DNA of 64,000 bases from Luidia sarsii (taxonomy: Eukaryota > Echinodermata > Asteroidea > Paxillosida > Luidiidae). The stretch lies in contig OX465110.1 in NCBI GenBank assembly GCA_949987565.1, forward strand, positions 92,501-156,500, given 5' to 3'. The position numbers and the translations under genes were made by a program. Below are positions 1 to 15,200 of the stretch, one piece after another; position 1 is the first letter of the stretch; each line of letters starts with the position of its first letter. The notes beneath the pieces are model-generated. The model was not told the DNA's origin. It worked only from the letters and a program-made list of their open reading frames with translations, and searched no databases.

Positions 1-142
1 TTATTTTCTTTTCTTTTTAAATGCCCTTATCAGTGAAAAGTTTGACATGACGAGACAGTCACTATTTCCGTTGTGTCTTTAATATTCGAACCAGCGGCTA
101 CAATTGCAAGCAATGACATGAATCTATCCTCTTTGTTTTCAG
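1..142 (+). other. 3' end of an upstream intron of the GPR158-like gene
   Basis: AT-rich sequence ending in a pyrimidine tract and TTTTCAG immediately before the first visible exon. Confidence 0.6.
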
Positions 143-278
143 AGGAACGAGTGGATTGGACATCGATTTACGGGCCATAGATATTAACCAATGCCCCGAA
201 GACCCCAACGAGCAGTCAGCTTCCAAAGAGAAGAACATCTTTGCTGGCTCTGACAAATGCCACAACGATTCTCAGGTG
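143..278 (+). CDS. GPR158-like: GPR158-like exon: end of Cache domain and first linker cysteines
   Basis: The acceptor is tttgttttcag and the donor is CAGGTG|gtgagt; one base belongs to a codon begun in an upstream exon. The 45 residues read GTSGLDIDLRAIDINQC then a polar stretch with DKCHNDSQV. The GxxGxDxxLxxIDIxQC pattern closes the extracellular Cache domain in GPR158 and GPR179. It ends in phase 0 and joins residues CEFSPDQGF of the next exon, reproducing the Cys spacing of the vertebrate linker. The insert between the two cysteines is longer than in human GPR158. Confidence 0.88.
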
Positions 279-3200
279 GTGAGTAGAAGACACCCTCAGG
301 CTTACTCAATGCAACCACATGAAGCAGCACATTTTTCTTCAAGCACAAGAGATCTCCCCGCTTACCTTTAAACATTGCCTTTCTTCATACTGATACTGAA
401 ATATTTCTCAACCGACTGAACTGTTTGCATTTTTTTCTGGCAAGCGCATGATTATCCTAAGTGTACTTCTTCCTCGAGGTGTTAAAAATAGAGCCTGGAA
501 ATGGCCAAGTTATGGATTTCCCGTCATGATTAAGGGTACAATTCAATGGGAGCGAGATCTTGTTTTCTCTTTCCCCTCCTCCAAGGCAGAAGGGAAAGCA
601 ACAGAGTATTTTCCTCCCTGCAGATATCCAGTTATTACTTGCGCAAAATTAGAACCTCGACGAATCTATATCTGTTGCTGGCTTCAATATGAACGCGTCT
701 TGTCAGGTGTCGTAGGTCAGTTCTTCCGAAGTACAAGTTTCGTCTGCACACGTAAACAACTCGGATTATGCTGAGGGTCTATGGGAGCAAGCGGACACTT
801 GAGCACCGCCAGGTGGTATCGTGCCAGGCACAACGCACTTGGCCGTGTAATGACCAAACCTGCCTGCAACTTTGATGGACAGAGAGGTGCACTAGTGTTT
901 GTCACCCTGTGGCCCTTCTAAGCAGAAGCCGAGCGCCGTCACCCGCTGAACCCCCCGCACCTCCTCCCCTTCCTCCTTTCCCCTGCGGGGGGCATCTGTC
1001 GGGGATGGGAAGGGGAGACAGGGAGGGTAGACAACGCTCGATTCAACTCTCCTGCCACCATGCAGTTGGCTGACTAATTTACAGAAGAAATTCGCCTTTC
1101 ATCGGTGGGCAATGCGAGAGGGAAACGAGTAGAGGAAAGGTGAAGCCATGCAGGCGACGTCTGTGGAAAGAGATGCCAAAATAGCCTCCTCCCCTAGACA
1201 AGCCGAGTGTCATTGTAAGAGTTGCACTAGGAACGGGCCGGCTGGCATGATGATAACAATTAGAATCCTGGGATTTAAACGGAGACAAATCCTCCGTCAA
1301 GTCCACAAGATATTCTCATTTCAGCTAAAGGGTGCAAACGTCTAAATACGCAAGCCATAGGTAATCTTCAACGACTTGTATCTTGAAGTTTATGATGAAA
1401 AGAGGCTTGATTCAAATAGGTCTAGTACACTGGCATAGTACCAAACTAATTTTGCTAAAATTTACGGCTAAGGGTCAAGACATCGAATAAACAACTACAG
1501 CAAGGACCTGGTATGCATAGCATTGAATAGTAAGCGTCGATAGTTCTCACAGCGATAAAGAGGTATGATTTTTTTAGTTATATGATTCAAGATGGCTGTT
1601 CATGTACGGTGTTACTGAGTAAGTAGCAAGCTTTTGACATGACGTCATACCTACAGCCCAGAGCTACAAGGCAAAAATAAGGTATACCCTATATCTCGGC
1701 CGACCTATCCCTTAAGCCACAGTTGCTCATTGCTTGATCATCGTTCTGCAAACTTAAAATGTACCGTGAGAAGGTAACTCTAGCTGTTCTCTGTGTGTAT
1801 AATATTATGTTGCTATCCAGTCCGACATTTTAGTTACAACAAAATAATAGCTCCAGCGCATAACAAACGAGTCAAGCTTGTAGATGGCACGACCAATGAC
1901 AACATTTCAGTAGCTTAAAAGAATGAAGAAAATGCTTCTTTCTGAGTCATTAATTCTGAATCATAAACAATGATACTCATATTTGCATCAAAGTGGTTTG
2001 ACAGGAACGTTCATGCCATGCAAGGCTCTAAATAGAAGCTTCGAGTGAATTAAACTGAAATGCAGGCACAGTAGAAACAAATCGCTGAATGGAAACATTC
2101 CACCCATTCCTATTGTAGTGATCCTCCTTAATTGGATAACGACACGAATGGAAATGCCTTTCTTTGACATTACTGGCCACTTGCGGACTTGCCAAGCCGA
2201 AAAAGCGCCCTCATTGCCCAAACTTTAACCACGCCCATCCTTCCACATCAGCCGAGATGTTTTGGACACAGAGGTGGGCATTTCAACCCATTTTCCGTCG
2301 GCAACTGTCTCGTGTTACCAACTCAAATTTAATCATGCGCCTGCTACGAGCTGACCACGTCTTTAAACCTGACCCTTAACTATGTTTGGAATGAGATGAC
2401 TTCAAAGGAAAGCCAGCGTAGAAATGAAAGAAGAGAAACGGAGATGGAGAGGAAGTCCATTATTTTAACTGTCAGTCTTCAAAGAGAAAATCGAGATGGA
2501 GAGCCGATTAGATTTCGAAGTGTATTGTTTTCAAATTGGTTATAGGCCTATCTTTCTCATTTTTCTAATTGTCCTGCTGTACCGTCACTTTCTTATCATC
2601 TTTCTACTCAGTGAAAGTGAAAGTGAATGTGTGCAGCCTTTATCTCAACCATCGTGTGCCTTGCAGTCTCGCCACTGATATGCGAATTACATGCGTGTCA
2701 CGCCAGCAAGACCAGGTGGTTTTTGTTCCCAGGGAAAATCGTGACGAATGAATGGAGCAGCCAAACCTCTTCCCCCTTTCCCCCATTTCCCGTCACTTCC
2801 AAAGGGTTCCCCTTCCTCAATTTAAGACATCACGAAGGTTCTGTACTTGCTCCCTTTGGCAGTCTTCCATCTCGCGTCGTTTATTTCATTTACTTGTCTC
2901 AAAGAGATCTGTCAGAGCGAATTCCAAGGCGAGCCTGCTTGTCCTAGTTTTCGCCACGATTGCATCAGATGACCACTTGTACCATGCCGACCGATCGATC
3001 CCCGACACAATCGAAGTCTTGCTCGTTCTACCAATTCTTCATATCGCAGCCTAGTCCGCTGAATGGGCACTTACAGTGCCAGTTAGCCGATAACAAGCCT
3101 GGGATATCGATAGAGAGCGGTTCTCGCTCTGGCTGTACGAGTATTTTACATTCGCAGCGATCTAACGCACGCCCGAGTTGGTAATGGTGTGCAAACGTAT

Positions 3201-6200
3201 TGGAAAGACAGGCCAATATTCAGTGCTTCGAATCCCAACGACTCGCCAATGCCAGGCTGTTGAGATGCCTTCCGACTCTCTGTGTGACAAATTTCATATA
3301 ATTATACATATGGATACCACTGAAAATGATTAGAAGCTGGCAGTTCTTTGCTCAAAATATTAGCCATCTACATTATTATCTTGAAAAAATAGTGTGCATC
3401 GAGAAAACAATATAAACAAGCGGGACAAGATGACAAGACAAGACGGTTTGATGATTGCAAGGAAATACAAACAAGACTCATCATCGCAATAAATTCATCC
3501 TTAATTGCAATCGACCAATCCTTCCCCCATATTTGTGTTCCTTTTTCCTCTTAATCATTTTTCGAAATTAAGAGAAATGTTTGGATAGATATGTGTTTAC
3601 AAGACAGCATTTTCGTCCTAGCTCAGAGCCCGCCATCCTTGATCGATTTCCAACAGCTATCAGCCACAGGGCTTTGGTACAAACTGCTGTAAAGATTTGT
3701 TGGATACAGTCGCAGTGCACTGGGGTCTGCTCAAGGCTGGTAGCGTGATCCCAAGCAGCTGAATATATTCAGTCAGCCCTTTCTCTACCCCCTCCCTCCC
3801 TATCCTCCCCTCCACGTCTGCATCGTGCCCTCTTCCTCTGCCTGAAACCCACAACGGGGGCTTACATCCCCTCCCGCCGTCCAAATTAAACCCGGGACCG
3901 ACCGGGCGTGCATAATCACGCGTGTCAGTTATTAAAGTTCAATACGAAACATCATTATTGGCGTCCGCATGACGTCCGGACGGGCAGCGGTTACACACAC
4001 ACGTACCGGGAAAACGGCGCGATCTATCCCGGGGGCTATAGCCACGTGTACGCTAAGGCTGTCCTACCCTACGCTGCTGATAGCAAAAACGCGCCAACAC
4101 AACTACTGCATCGTAACTTGGAACTTTTTACTTAAACCCAGTCGCCCTGAGAACTAAGTCAGATGGGAATAAAACGAGGTTACACTTCCTTCTTTGTTTG
4201 CAGTGTCTTCCGAGCGACATATATACGCACGGACTCAACCTAATTTTTATTATGAAGTAGAGCTGCTGTAATCAAATAAAACCTTATCTTCGTTGGTTGC
4301 CGAATCTTTGTAAAGACTTCCATGCATTAATGTTCTTCAAATATTTCTTACAAAAACCAGAGTTTATGAATAAAAAATGAAATGAAAAATCAATCAAGAG
4401 TAGACGAGTAAGCAAGTATGCGCAGCATATCCGTTGCTGATTCGTAGAATTATTGATATCCATTTTAGGGTTCGTTTCATCCAAATCATTTATTCTCGTC
4501 CTTCCACGAGAGTTAGGTAAGCCATGATACCATTACATTGTATCTGTTGACCATTACGATTGTATCTGTCAAATTGACGAGGAAGGATAGGCCTACTCTT
4601 AGCTAGATATCAAAATAAATAAAGCCATCAATAACACTTTCCACGTTCTATTGGGTGAGTATCATGTATTGGCCTATTGGGTACCGGCAAAGTCAGAGTT
4701 TTTATATGCAGTCTGCGGACTCTCCAATCTCTGCTTGCTAGCTTTCCTCTTCTGATTCTTGAAACGACGTGCACGTAAACAACTTCACCATAACAACAGA
4801 CACGGCCTAACGACTACTTCGGAGAGACGACCTTGAATCTTGACTTCACAAAATCCTTGAAAACACTGAATGCATGGAACGTGCATAACCAAACCCGTTT
4901 GAAATCAACATCCTCACGCTTCGAATTCTAGAGATTCAGACGTAAAGCTCAGATGCCATTACAAGTCGCACGTTTGTCTGACCAGTAATGCCCACGCAGT
5001 ATTCCAACAAAACAAAAAAGGACATAATAACAGCCCGGCTCGGGTATTCTTCAATCAGCGATCATTTTCTATTCCCAAGTCGACTAGAAAACATAGCTGC
5101 TAGTCACGTCGACTAAAGGAAAACGGTCAATGAATGAGAAAAATCGCCGAAAGAGATAACAGCAAGTCAAAAGACTTCAATCTTTATACTTCGTATCGGT
5201 GACATTAAAGTCTTTTCCCCCCCTTTACGTTAAATACCTATACTATGCTTTCTAAATCGGCCATATCTCCCCAGGACCTGTACTTGTTCTTTACTTGCAT
5301 GGTCCATCGAGACTTCTAATTTCTATACCAAGTAGTTAAACAGTTTGCCTAGCGTTATCTCAGCCTATAGAATTGCAGCCAAGCTGTCGGCTTTTCCACC
5401 CTCAGCAGTGGATCGCATTCCAACCACACTGGACACATTCATATCTGTTTTCTCCCAAGGATCGGATGTCGTTTGCTGAGACTGCCCAGTCCACAATGAC
5501 CGGCAAACTGAAGCCTGCCATTGCTGACTTCATGGCTCCATCTCCCCCATTTGTTCTCTACCTTTTCCACTCTGCATCAGCCCACGCCTTGTTTTGCATG
5601 GCACTTGTTCTCAACCTTACCTACCCCATCTCTCTCGCTCACAAACAGTTTGGAGTTTTAAAAGGGTTCGTGGCAGCCGTCCGAGCTTTCAGGACTGAAG
5701 GCAAACGTCCCTACCATGCATGCATCCACAGATGACCGAACTGGGGACTTCGCGGATCGAGTTGCCTCTCTCGGGGAAAATGTCCACTTCGTGACATTAA
5801 ACCGATATCCATCCGCTACTGCCCTGATTCAATCTATCCTTTAACCTACTTGGCTTTAAAAGGCAAAGGAACATGGGGGACTCAAAGACAAAAATAGGAC
5901 TGAGAACGTGTTGCTCTCTTCGTGAAATATAAATCCTACTTATCTGTTCTGTCTATTGATAAATAAGGGATACCAAACGTGGCTATGAGTAAAAAGCTAT
6001 AGGCACTGCATGGTTTAGGAACCGGTGGATTGGGGATGATGAATTATATAAGATTTTCAAGATGGTAAATAAGGAAGTGCTTTAGCCACATTGCTTTGCA
6101 GTGACGAGACATAATTATTTATCATTTAGAATATATGGGTGACGAATGTTTTTCAGTGTCGGTCTGTACTCCGGAATCGAGTGGCTTTTAACCTCACGGC

Positions 6201-9200
6201 CATTTTCAGAATTGTTCTTCCGATCTATTTCCTGAAAGTATATTATTTTTTACTCTTTTTCCATTAGTGCTTCCTCTTCTTGTTGATAGAAATGTGGTAC
6301 CGTGGGGGCATAGGAGGCTATAGCAATGATTTCATTTATTGGCTCCTTGCCAGCCCAGGGTCTTTAGATGCATTATCTTAGCGTATTCAGGTCTTGGTTG
6401 GGTGTTGGTCAGGAGAGGCTATGTCGGGTTAGTGGTTTGTATAGCACGTCTTACCCTGGGTTATTGTGTCATAGTGGGCTCGCTAATGCATACTCTCAAC
6501 CTACTCGACTCAAAATAATGGATACAGCGGTTGGGTTTTTATCTGAAAATTTTGTTTTCTCTGCCAAAGAAAATGGAAAAATATAGAATTCGTGTCTAAC
6601 ATCTCGATGCGAAAGCACATCCCAGGCAAAATAATCAGCAATACGTAGGTTTTCTTTCAAAAAGGTGCTCATTTCCATTACATTGAAGGGAAGGGTGGAA
6701 ATATAGATTTGAGTTTATTTATTAAAATATTTGTCAACACTGTTCTGAAAAGGAAAAAGATACTTATATCAGCCACTTCTCATTCCATTTGTATTGCAAA
6801 GCTAAAGCTCGGAAGGACCCTCCCATATTTCTTATTGATTACAGTTGGCCTACTATTGGACAGCGTAATGTTCCGTACCGTCAACACAAAGTCATTTTCC
6901 CTGGGAAAGAGCCTCGGGGTATCGAGCAAGGCGAAGCAAAGGAAAGCGGCAACATGAATCGCAGAAGTGGGCAGGATTTTCCATTAATATCCGGTGCATT
7001 TATTCGCACACCCTTCCGTTGCGTTGGAGCACCTTTCGACAAGCAGACCATGCGTGTGTTTATTGCATGGCATGTTGACACGACCTCTTGCACGGGATTA
7101 ATCATACAAATGGCCTATTTAGTGGCATGTCAAAGGCATCTGGACAAGATTTGTCTACGCCTAAAGTTCTCTTAGAACGTTGGTCCGTTTCCGTTGGGTC
7201 AATACTGTACGATAGATTTTGATGTTCCTCTGACTGATCTAGTCTGACGGTCATTATTGAATTTTAGGTGTTTTTTCAAGGGAAGCCGCGTATCTACTCA
7301 ACTTTCTTGACTGAATGTCAGCAGACACATTGCTCATTAAGTGAGCAACGAAGCTCCTAAAATGAAACTCCTATCCAACATACATATCCAACAGACAACC
7401 GAAAGGCGACAGTCGAAGATACCTTCACACTGTAATGACCAAATATATCACATCAATGTTTATCCCTTCCCTTAACCTCCACTTCCCACCTTAAGCCCAC
7501 ACATTTGAACCATATTTGTGCGTGTCGATGTTCAAGTAATACTTGGCGAATTATTTTCTTGCCCTTTCGTTTTCTTGGTATTTACAAGCCCATAAGATCG
7601 GGGGATCTTTTTGCCTGGGGTTTATCGAATAGCCAATCTCACCAAGATGTAGGAGAAGTGCCAAAGGCGTCCATCTGCCGACTAAAAATGAGAAGCGATT
7701 TCTCGCACGCGGGCGCAATTATCTGTCGGGAAGAGACCGCCTTGGCTCCAGACCTGCCTTTTGCCAAGCCCGCTGAAAGGCTCTCATTCACTGCCTTTCC
7801 AAAGCCCTTTTCAATCAATGCCGGTTAATCTCAAGTTTGGCGAGAAAGTCAGGTCCATGGAGGAGAAGAAGGGACAGCATAGGGAGTGGAGAGTGGGATA
7901 AAAGTAATCAATGCCGGGAAAAGGCGACTTCCGTTCTAAATTTTGAATAACAATCTCTAACGATTTATCCTCGAAAAGGGCTTTGGGAGCTCGCATTGAA
8001 CCAAATATCATCCAATGTTGTGCTTTTGGCCAGGGATCTGTGCGGCTACTTCCGCGACCTCAAAGTGCAAATGCAATTCTGCCAATCAGACCGTACAGTA
8101 CTACCTAAATTGGCTTGGGTGGATTTCCTACTTTCATCTCTTACAAAAAAGTAGGCGTAAAAGCACGAACGCGTTTAAAGTAACCACTGTTTGTCAATTC
8201 ACTGCCGTGGAACGTTCTGCAATCAAACAAAATGTTGCCGTTAATGCACTGAGTTGTTGACCCTGTCAATTAACCAACCAATGTGCTGCATTGTTCTACT
8301 TTCAACAACCCACATTCAATCAGTTTCTTCTGTTGAAACGACTTCCAGTGTAGGATTGATATAAGTGATGGGTTAATAAGACGTGAAGTATAGCGCTATT
8401 CATCAGCCTGTGATTGCGCAAATTCAAGGTGACGTCTGTGTAATTAGCAGTGCCAAGGTAGCATCAAGTGTAACAACAGGTACAACATAGCCTCTTTTGA
8501 TCATTCGTGCAAAATTATAACCGACGAGTTAACCACATTCTTACAAGTCTTAAAGGTTTGCGGAAAAATGGTTCCAAGTCTAAAAGATAGGCCTACGCTG
8601 ATTTTCTTTTGTCAACAGTGCGAATTTAGTCCTGACCAGGGGTTCCGTAGAGGGTCGTACCGATGCGTATGTCGGAAGGGATTCTACTATCCGCATCACA
8701 CGGTTGACGAAGAGGATTATTACAACGGAACGGAGATTGAGGCCGCTTATGACCGATTGAGTACGGAACCAAAAAGGTAGGTAGATGTCGAACTCCTTAC
8801 TTCCTATATCATTCATTTAGTACATGACAAATTGGAAGTAGTGGCTTCACTTGAATCTAACATTCAGCCAATATTTCATTAGAAAGATTAATTATCTCTC
8901 TGTATGCAGTGAAAAAATATATGCATTGCATGGGTCTTTGTTCCTGATTAACAAAAGAACACACGTTTATAAAATAAAGGGTGACTTATTGTTTGTACCA
9001 AAGTGGTTCACACCAATTCAGAAACGTTTCAGTACATCGGCATAAGTGCGAGAGGAAATCATCATGCAGGGTGATTGTACAAGGCCCGTCCAGGTCCATG
9101 TACCATGTCTGAAATCCAATATCTTTGCGGGACTGAGTGTACCCTGGGGACGAAATAGCAGGAGGGCATGGAAGGGGGGAAGGGGTTAGTCTCCATCTTC

Positions 9201-12200
9201 ATTTCCACACAAGAAAGTAATGGAACCACATCAGTTGTGGCCCTAGTGGGATGCTGAGTGTCAGCAGACGTCTTTATATAATCAAGCACAGGCACTACTA
9301 TCACGCCTAGGTTCGTATATGTGGTTCAATTGAGAATTACGTTTGTTCAGCGTTATTCATGTGCATTACACTTTTCTAGATTGACTCATTTATATTTGGA
9401 TGATGGATTCTGTCTGCACCCTCCAGATATCAAGTCATGGTATGTAAGCCATGCGGACCCGGATGTGACGAATGCATAGACGGAAGGTCGTGTCTCTACG
9501 CTCACAACTGGACTGTTAGAACAGTGCTTCTTATTCTGCAGTGCATCACCATAGGCTGCACCCTACCACTCTTTATGTTCACAATCTACAATAGAGACGT
9601 CAAGGTACAAAACGCCGCTAACTCTAACCCTAATCCCGCAATCCTACCAGAATGCAATCTCAAAAGAAAAGGAATCCATTACTGAGAGGTGAAGAGACAA
9701 CCTTGTCATCATTATTCAGAACAAAACGGTATTACCCTCTTTCTTTGAGCACAGGCTAAAGAGCGGGAACTCAGCCAATATATTTCCAACATGAATTGAT
9801 GTAAAGATCCCCACACGTGTAATGGCACACATGGGACTGTTTATGGAAGCTAACAATGCAGGGACATTGATTAAACATTCGATCCATGAACTAGAGCAAG
9901 ACGTTCCATTAAGAATGAGGTCACTGCATTGGCCCACGTATTTACGTCTGTGCTAAGGAATAATCAGTTTGGAAATACAAAACGCAAATCTGCCACACAA
10001 ACCACTTGAGGGGAAGACTACTATAGCAGCTGAGATTCCCAAGTCGTGCCAGGGTCAGACTCATCGAACGTGAAGAGAGATGCTTCAGAGATGCATCCCA
10101 TTGCTATGACAAGTCACGCGCATCGAAAACCACTGAAGTCTAGCCGCGTAATTATTCCAACCAGTTCCCCAGAGCCTCGTACTAAAGGCTATTTAGAAAT
10201 GAATATAAAGGTGTTAGGCATTCACCTTCTTATCACCCAATTCTCGTGTTGCTATTCGCTCTCTAATATGGACACTGTATATCAGTTCAAGATCGCACGC
10301 ATGTCTCATCACAGTCCACCTTCTTTCTAATATCTTTCTCATTTACTCTTTTTAAGGTGGTCAAGGCAGCCAGTCCAGTCCTACTGAGGATTATCTTGCT
10401 AGGATCGCTCTTCCTATATTGTCCGGTAAGCCTGATTGCCACAGTTGCTTCCATCATCCTTGGGTCTTCAGCGATCCGCCGAACGGCGAAAAGGGAAAGA
10501 AGGAAGCCCATAGATATTTTTGGGGTGGGACGTTATCCGATCATTCTCGGGGTTTCCTTCGGTTTAGCTGGAGGCTTTCTCGATTACATCTCAGGAGAGA
10601 GGTGAGGGGAAGAAAGGAGAAAAAAACCTAGAAAGATGTCTCTTGCATTTTAGAACGTTGATGATAAGGGTCGGGGAGACGGCTTGGGTTGCTTTAATGT
10701 AATCCCAAGACTCTTTGGCCGTTTCCCGTTTCCAAACAGGGCCCACTCAGACATTAGCTCTCTACATGGCAAGCTGATTAGATGAAATTGTATCCCCAAC
10801 ACGCCGCTAACTTGCTAGGCGTTAAGGCATAAGACCCGCCTGCGTTGCGTGCGGTGGAAAACCTTCAGAGTCCCTCTTACAAGAACCCCGTACCAAGTCA
10901 GATTCATTTTCTCAACTCACACGTCATCGTTGAGTCTAAGATGGGTGCGTGTGCTCACTATTGGACATAGTGGATGGGTACTTGGACCCTCAGACCTCAA
11001 ATCGGGAGACTTCTTTGAAAGGAAACGTGTCTAAGAACAAGAGAAGCCCGACAGAATCAGAGCAAACCCATTGGTAACCTGAGAGCACGTACAAACTGCT
11101 GACCTGAACTGACCTACTGATTTTTTTCTTTGCTCGCCGCTATCTATTACTGGCAAGACTCGTGTATAGATATTGACTGAGAGCGAGGCATTGGACCGAA
11201 ATAAAACAAGGGCTACAAAGGCATGTCTGGGTTTGGCGTAAGACCATGTTGTATATGTTTTCGGTTATAACTGGGGATTTCTTTATGCAAAATCGCCCGA
11301 CACAAGGCTATAAAGCCCCTCAAGGTTAAGGGCTAGAGAAAGAAGAATATAGAGAGAGACTCAGGAAAGCCGGAGATAGGAATTAACATTCCTTTAAAAT
11401 GGGCAAGATCGTAGGCAGGGGGAAAGCAAGAACCAGGAAGGGAATTCAGATGGAGGCAGAACAAGGGAAGAAGCCGTTCCGATACCTCTCCGTTCTACAC
11501 CTTGGGATAGATAGAGTGTGCGGGTGAGAGGAGGCAAACAGCCTGGTTGCTCGCTTAAATGTCCTAACTGGGGGGTGGGGGCAGGTCGGCTAGAGCCGAT
11601 GAACACCTTTCATAAAAAAATATGTAGAAAAGTAGTTAGTAGAAGAATTAGTAACATCAAAGAGTGAAACAAAAATCAATTATACTAACAATTATAAAAA
11701 AAAAAACATAATTGTTTGTAAATTTCCAGGACGCACCTGATCACAAAATGTGAAGAATTTTGATGTGAAGATTGCTGTTTGAATGTTATTTTGAAAGTTA
11801 GGCCAGAATTTATTTTATTGTCCATTGACAAATTAACGTGGAACTAACATGCCCTTATTTCTTATTATTCCTGGAATTAGAATTTGATACCAATAGCTAT
11901 AGGCATATAAATTAATATGACTACAGGATTTATATGCTGCCCGGTTTGTATATAATTATAAGCGCGCTTTCAGTGCGCAAGAAAATCACGCGTTCACTCG
12001 TTTTTAAAATGTTACCAAGGTAATTTCAGAACCCTATGTGGCTGTTGAATGGCAACAATTTTACCTCCCAGTTTGAGGTAAACAACAGAGTTCAAACGAT
12101 GGGGTGAAGAGAAAAAAGAAAACCCATTTTTGTTGGCGCTAGTACCGAGAGTAGATCAAGCATTTCCAGCCTGCCAGCGTTGTGCCTTAGACAAATCCAC

Positions 12201-15200
12201 ACTACAGGGATACTATTGCGCGACCTACTTTTCTTCCGATTGGGATCTGTGGATGAGATTGGAATTTATCCCGGAAGGCTGGCAGGCGACACAGAAGCCT
12301 GGGAGGAAGAGTAGGGGCGATAAAGGGGGTTGAGAAAGGGCTAGCTTGGCCTTACACTGGCTACTTGGTGTGCATTTCAATTGAGTCTTAGAATGAGAAC
12401 ACATACTTCAAGTGTGCTACTCTCCCATTGATTGTAATCGCGTTTAAAAGACATCTACTTCTGTTTGAGGATTCATATTTATACCCAAATCGCCTTTAGC
12501 TGTAATACGATGCAATGCGACTGGTGCAGATACTTGCTCAGTGCGGTGTGAATGGGGCAATATCAGTAACGCAGACAATAATATTGAATGAAATAGCATG
12601 GATCAAAGTGCAAGAGCTGCTCTAGCGAATTGGTGCCATGGTATCCCAGATTGGATGAAATAGGTTATCTGTCCTATCATGCAGAATGAAGACAAGCAGC
12701 GTTGTCATCTGCGTGTTGGGGTGCATCTCTATAACAAATGCTGTCAACATTATATTTGACCAAACAATCCAGTTTCTTGCATCCCCAAGATTCCTGATAA
12801 AATAAAAATAACCTTTTCTGGTGATTTGGGTGAGAATCGTTTTCAGCAGCATGATGTGAAAAGGCGTTTTCATTTAATTTTTGAAAGTTAAACGTCAATT
12901 GAAACAAATTTAATTACACCTCAATTCTTGTTGTGAAAAACATTGTTGTTAGCAAATTTTAAAAAATAAACTATCAAAACCTGGCACATTGGTAATCTGT
13001 ATATTGTTAAACAAGAGGAACATAACATCATGGATCATTATGACAGGGTGGATATATTTGCGGTATTGCTCTCAAAACTAAGGCTGATACGGGTATCACC
13101 TTGACACATTTCTTTCCATCGTGATCCTGTTATTTCAGCCCACTAATTGACAGTTATTTTCGGCTGTTTTCAGGTACTTGTCAGTTATCACGAGCCGACT
13201 GTGGTGTCATGCATGCTTCTTCAGTGGTTCAAAGAGGTGGGATTCTCAATACTATTCGGAGCCCTTCTGTTGAAGACATGGAGGTAAGTTGTAGACTATG
13301 GTCGTAAAGGGCGGAGGTAGAATGAAACAGACACTGATAAAATGCAGCTGATGAAACACGAATGGTCTGACTTAATTCCAGCTGCGCGGGCGTACTTTGT
13401 TGACACACTTGCTATCATCCCTTTTCTATCTGTTTTTCAGAATATCTGTGGTCTTCAGAGTGAGATCAGCGGCCCGTGTTCGTATCACAGACATGGACCT
13501 CATCAAGCGCCTTGGTCTAATCGTCTTCGTCTCCATCTTCTACTTAATAGTCAGGACGGTTATAGCGCCCCCTAAGGTCGAAACGGGCATCTCTCTGTCC
13601 AACCTGAAGGCAGAGCAATGCTCGTATGACTGGTGGGACTACGCCGCTAATATTGGTAAGATCCTTTATCCCTTCACTATCTTTGAGATCCCATCAACTC
13701 TCACATAGGCCTAATAAGCAGAGTTGGTAGAGCAGAATGCTTCATAATATTTTGTAGTGAGAGTAGATTATAATGACTTGCTCAATGCTCCATGGGAACA
13801 ATAGACCTAGTGCAGCATACCTAACAGAAAGTTAAAAGTCACTTGTCCATTTACAAATCAATATTTGGACATTCCGATGGCCATAATTCTAGTTGTCAAG
13901 GTTTTAGTGTCCAAAGCTGCGATATAAAATATCGCTTCGATTTGCAATTCCAACGATGTAGGAACCACTTTAGAAATGCTAAAACGTCTTTTGTAGATTT
14001 AACGACTCAAAGTCCATGTCTCTTCCTGAGAGAACAAACACGACAACCATGGCGGCTTTTAGGAGCCTACGAAATGGGCTACAAAAGTTAAAGCACTCAC
14101 ATCTTCGCCAGAGCGGAACGATGTGTCTGAAACCTCCTACAAGCCTTATCAGTGCGATCGAGCGAGGGTGATGCACATTTCTCTCTGCAAGCACGTGTGC
14201 TCTCTTTGAGTTCTGCGCCTTGCTGCCCTCTTATCGCAAGAAATAGAAGACGAACGTGAGTCTGGAACGGAGTCTAGCCCTTACCAGCCACGAATCGTTA
14301 GCAAGTCCGATAAGACGGAGTCTTGTGGCCCATTTATCGGTCGACTTTAAACTCATTTCCCATGATTTGTCACGGAGCAAAAGCAAAAACAAAATGTAGA
14401 AGAGACTTTTTATTGTCACCGAAAATAAAATGAACTGATGGAAGGCAAAAGGTCACATATTATAGTCTTTGACGTGGCGTATTTTGTCCATACTTAAAGC
14501 ATTCGATTAAAACCATCAAAGGAAAATAAGGTTAGGCATTCGTTTGCGACCAGCCTGTATGATATTGACCAGTTATAATTCAATATTTAACGCTGAATGA
14601 GATCATTTTGTCGACATCTTGGTACACCTTTGAAGCATCCATGGCGCACACTAACGTCTCGTATGTTCTTGAGCCACCATATGGTGAAATTCTCATTATT
14701 AGTCTTTCTTATTATTCTCATTGGCTTCCAAGCTCCAAAATGTTCTCATGTAATTATGCACATCGCGTCATCGACCGGACAATAATACCCTACGGCTGTT
14801 TACATATCACCCTTACGCCAAAGCAACTCCACAATGAAGTGCACTTACACCTTACGTCTGATTGACAGTGTAGATGAGATCAACTCAACATGGACAGTGT
14901 GGTGTCCCTGTAAGCGTATACCTAGTTCATGCTGGGTTGTGACTGGTCATCCACAGGGGAGTAAGGTAGTCCCTAGCAGGCTATCCGTAACGCCATCCTG
15001 GCTGATTTAATTAATCGTGATTCGGACATGTTACACGAGACCGTGGGGAGTGTGCTTCCATAAGGTCCAACCGTACCCTCTCGGGTTACATCTTCATCTG
15101 GAATACCCAGCGTTATTAAAATGTTAGCTTAACTTGGTTTTTGGTTTTAAATTATGCGGGAGGTCTGGCCATGGGTTTTCCACACCCTATTGAGCGCCAT

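Noticed and set aside
5373..5735. 120-codon + strand open frame in the first intron
   Set aside because: It lies within an intron of the receptor gene, lacks similarity I can name and has no supporting signals.
10357..10605. Continuation of the TM2 frame past 10425 as a longer exon
   Set aside because: A good donor (gtaagc) follows residue CP, and only splicing to 13174 restores the family sequence and the TM3 cysteine.
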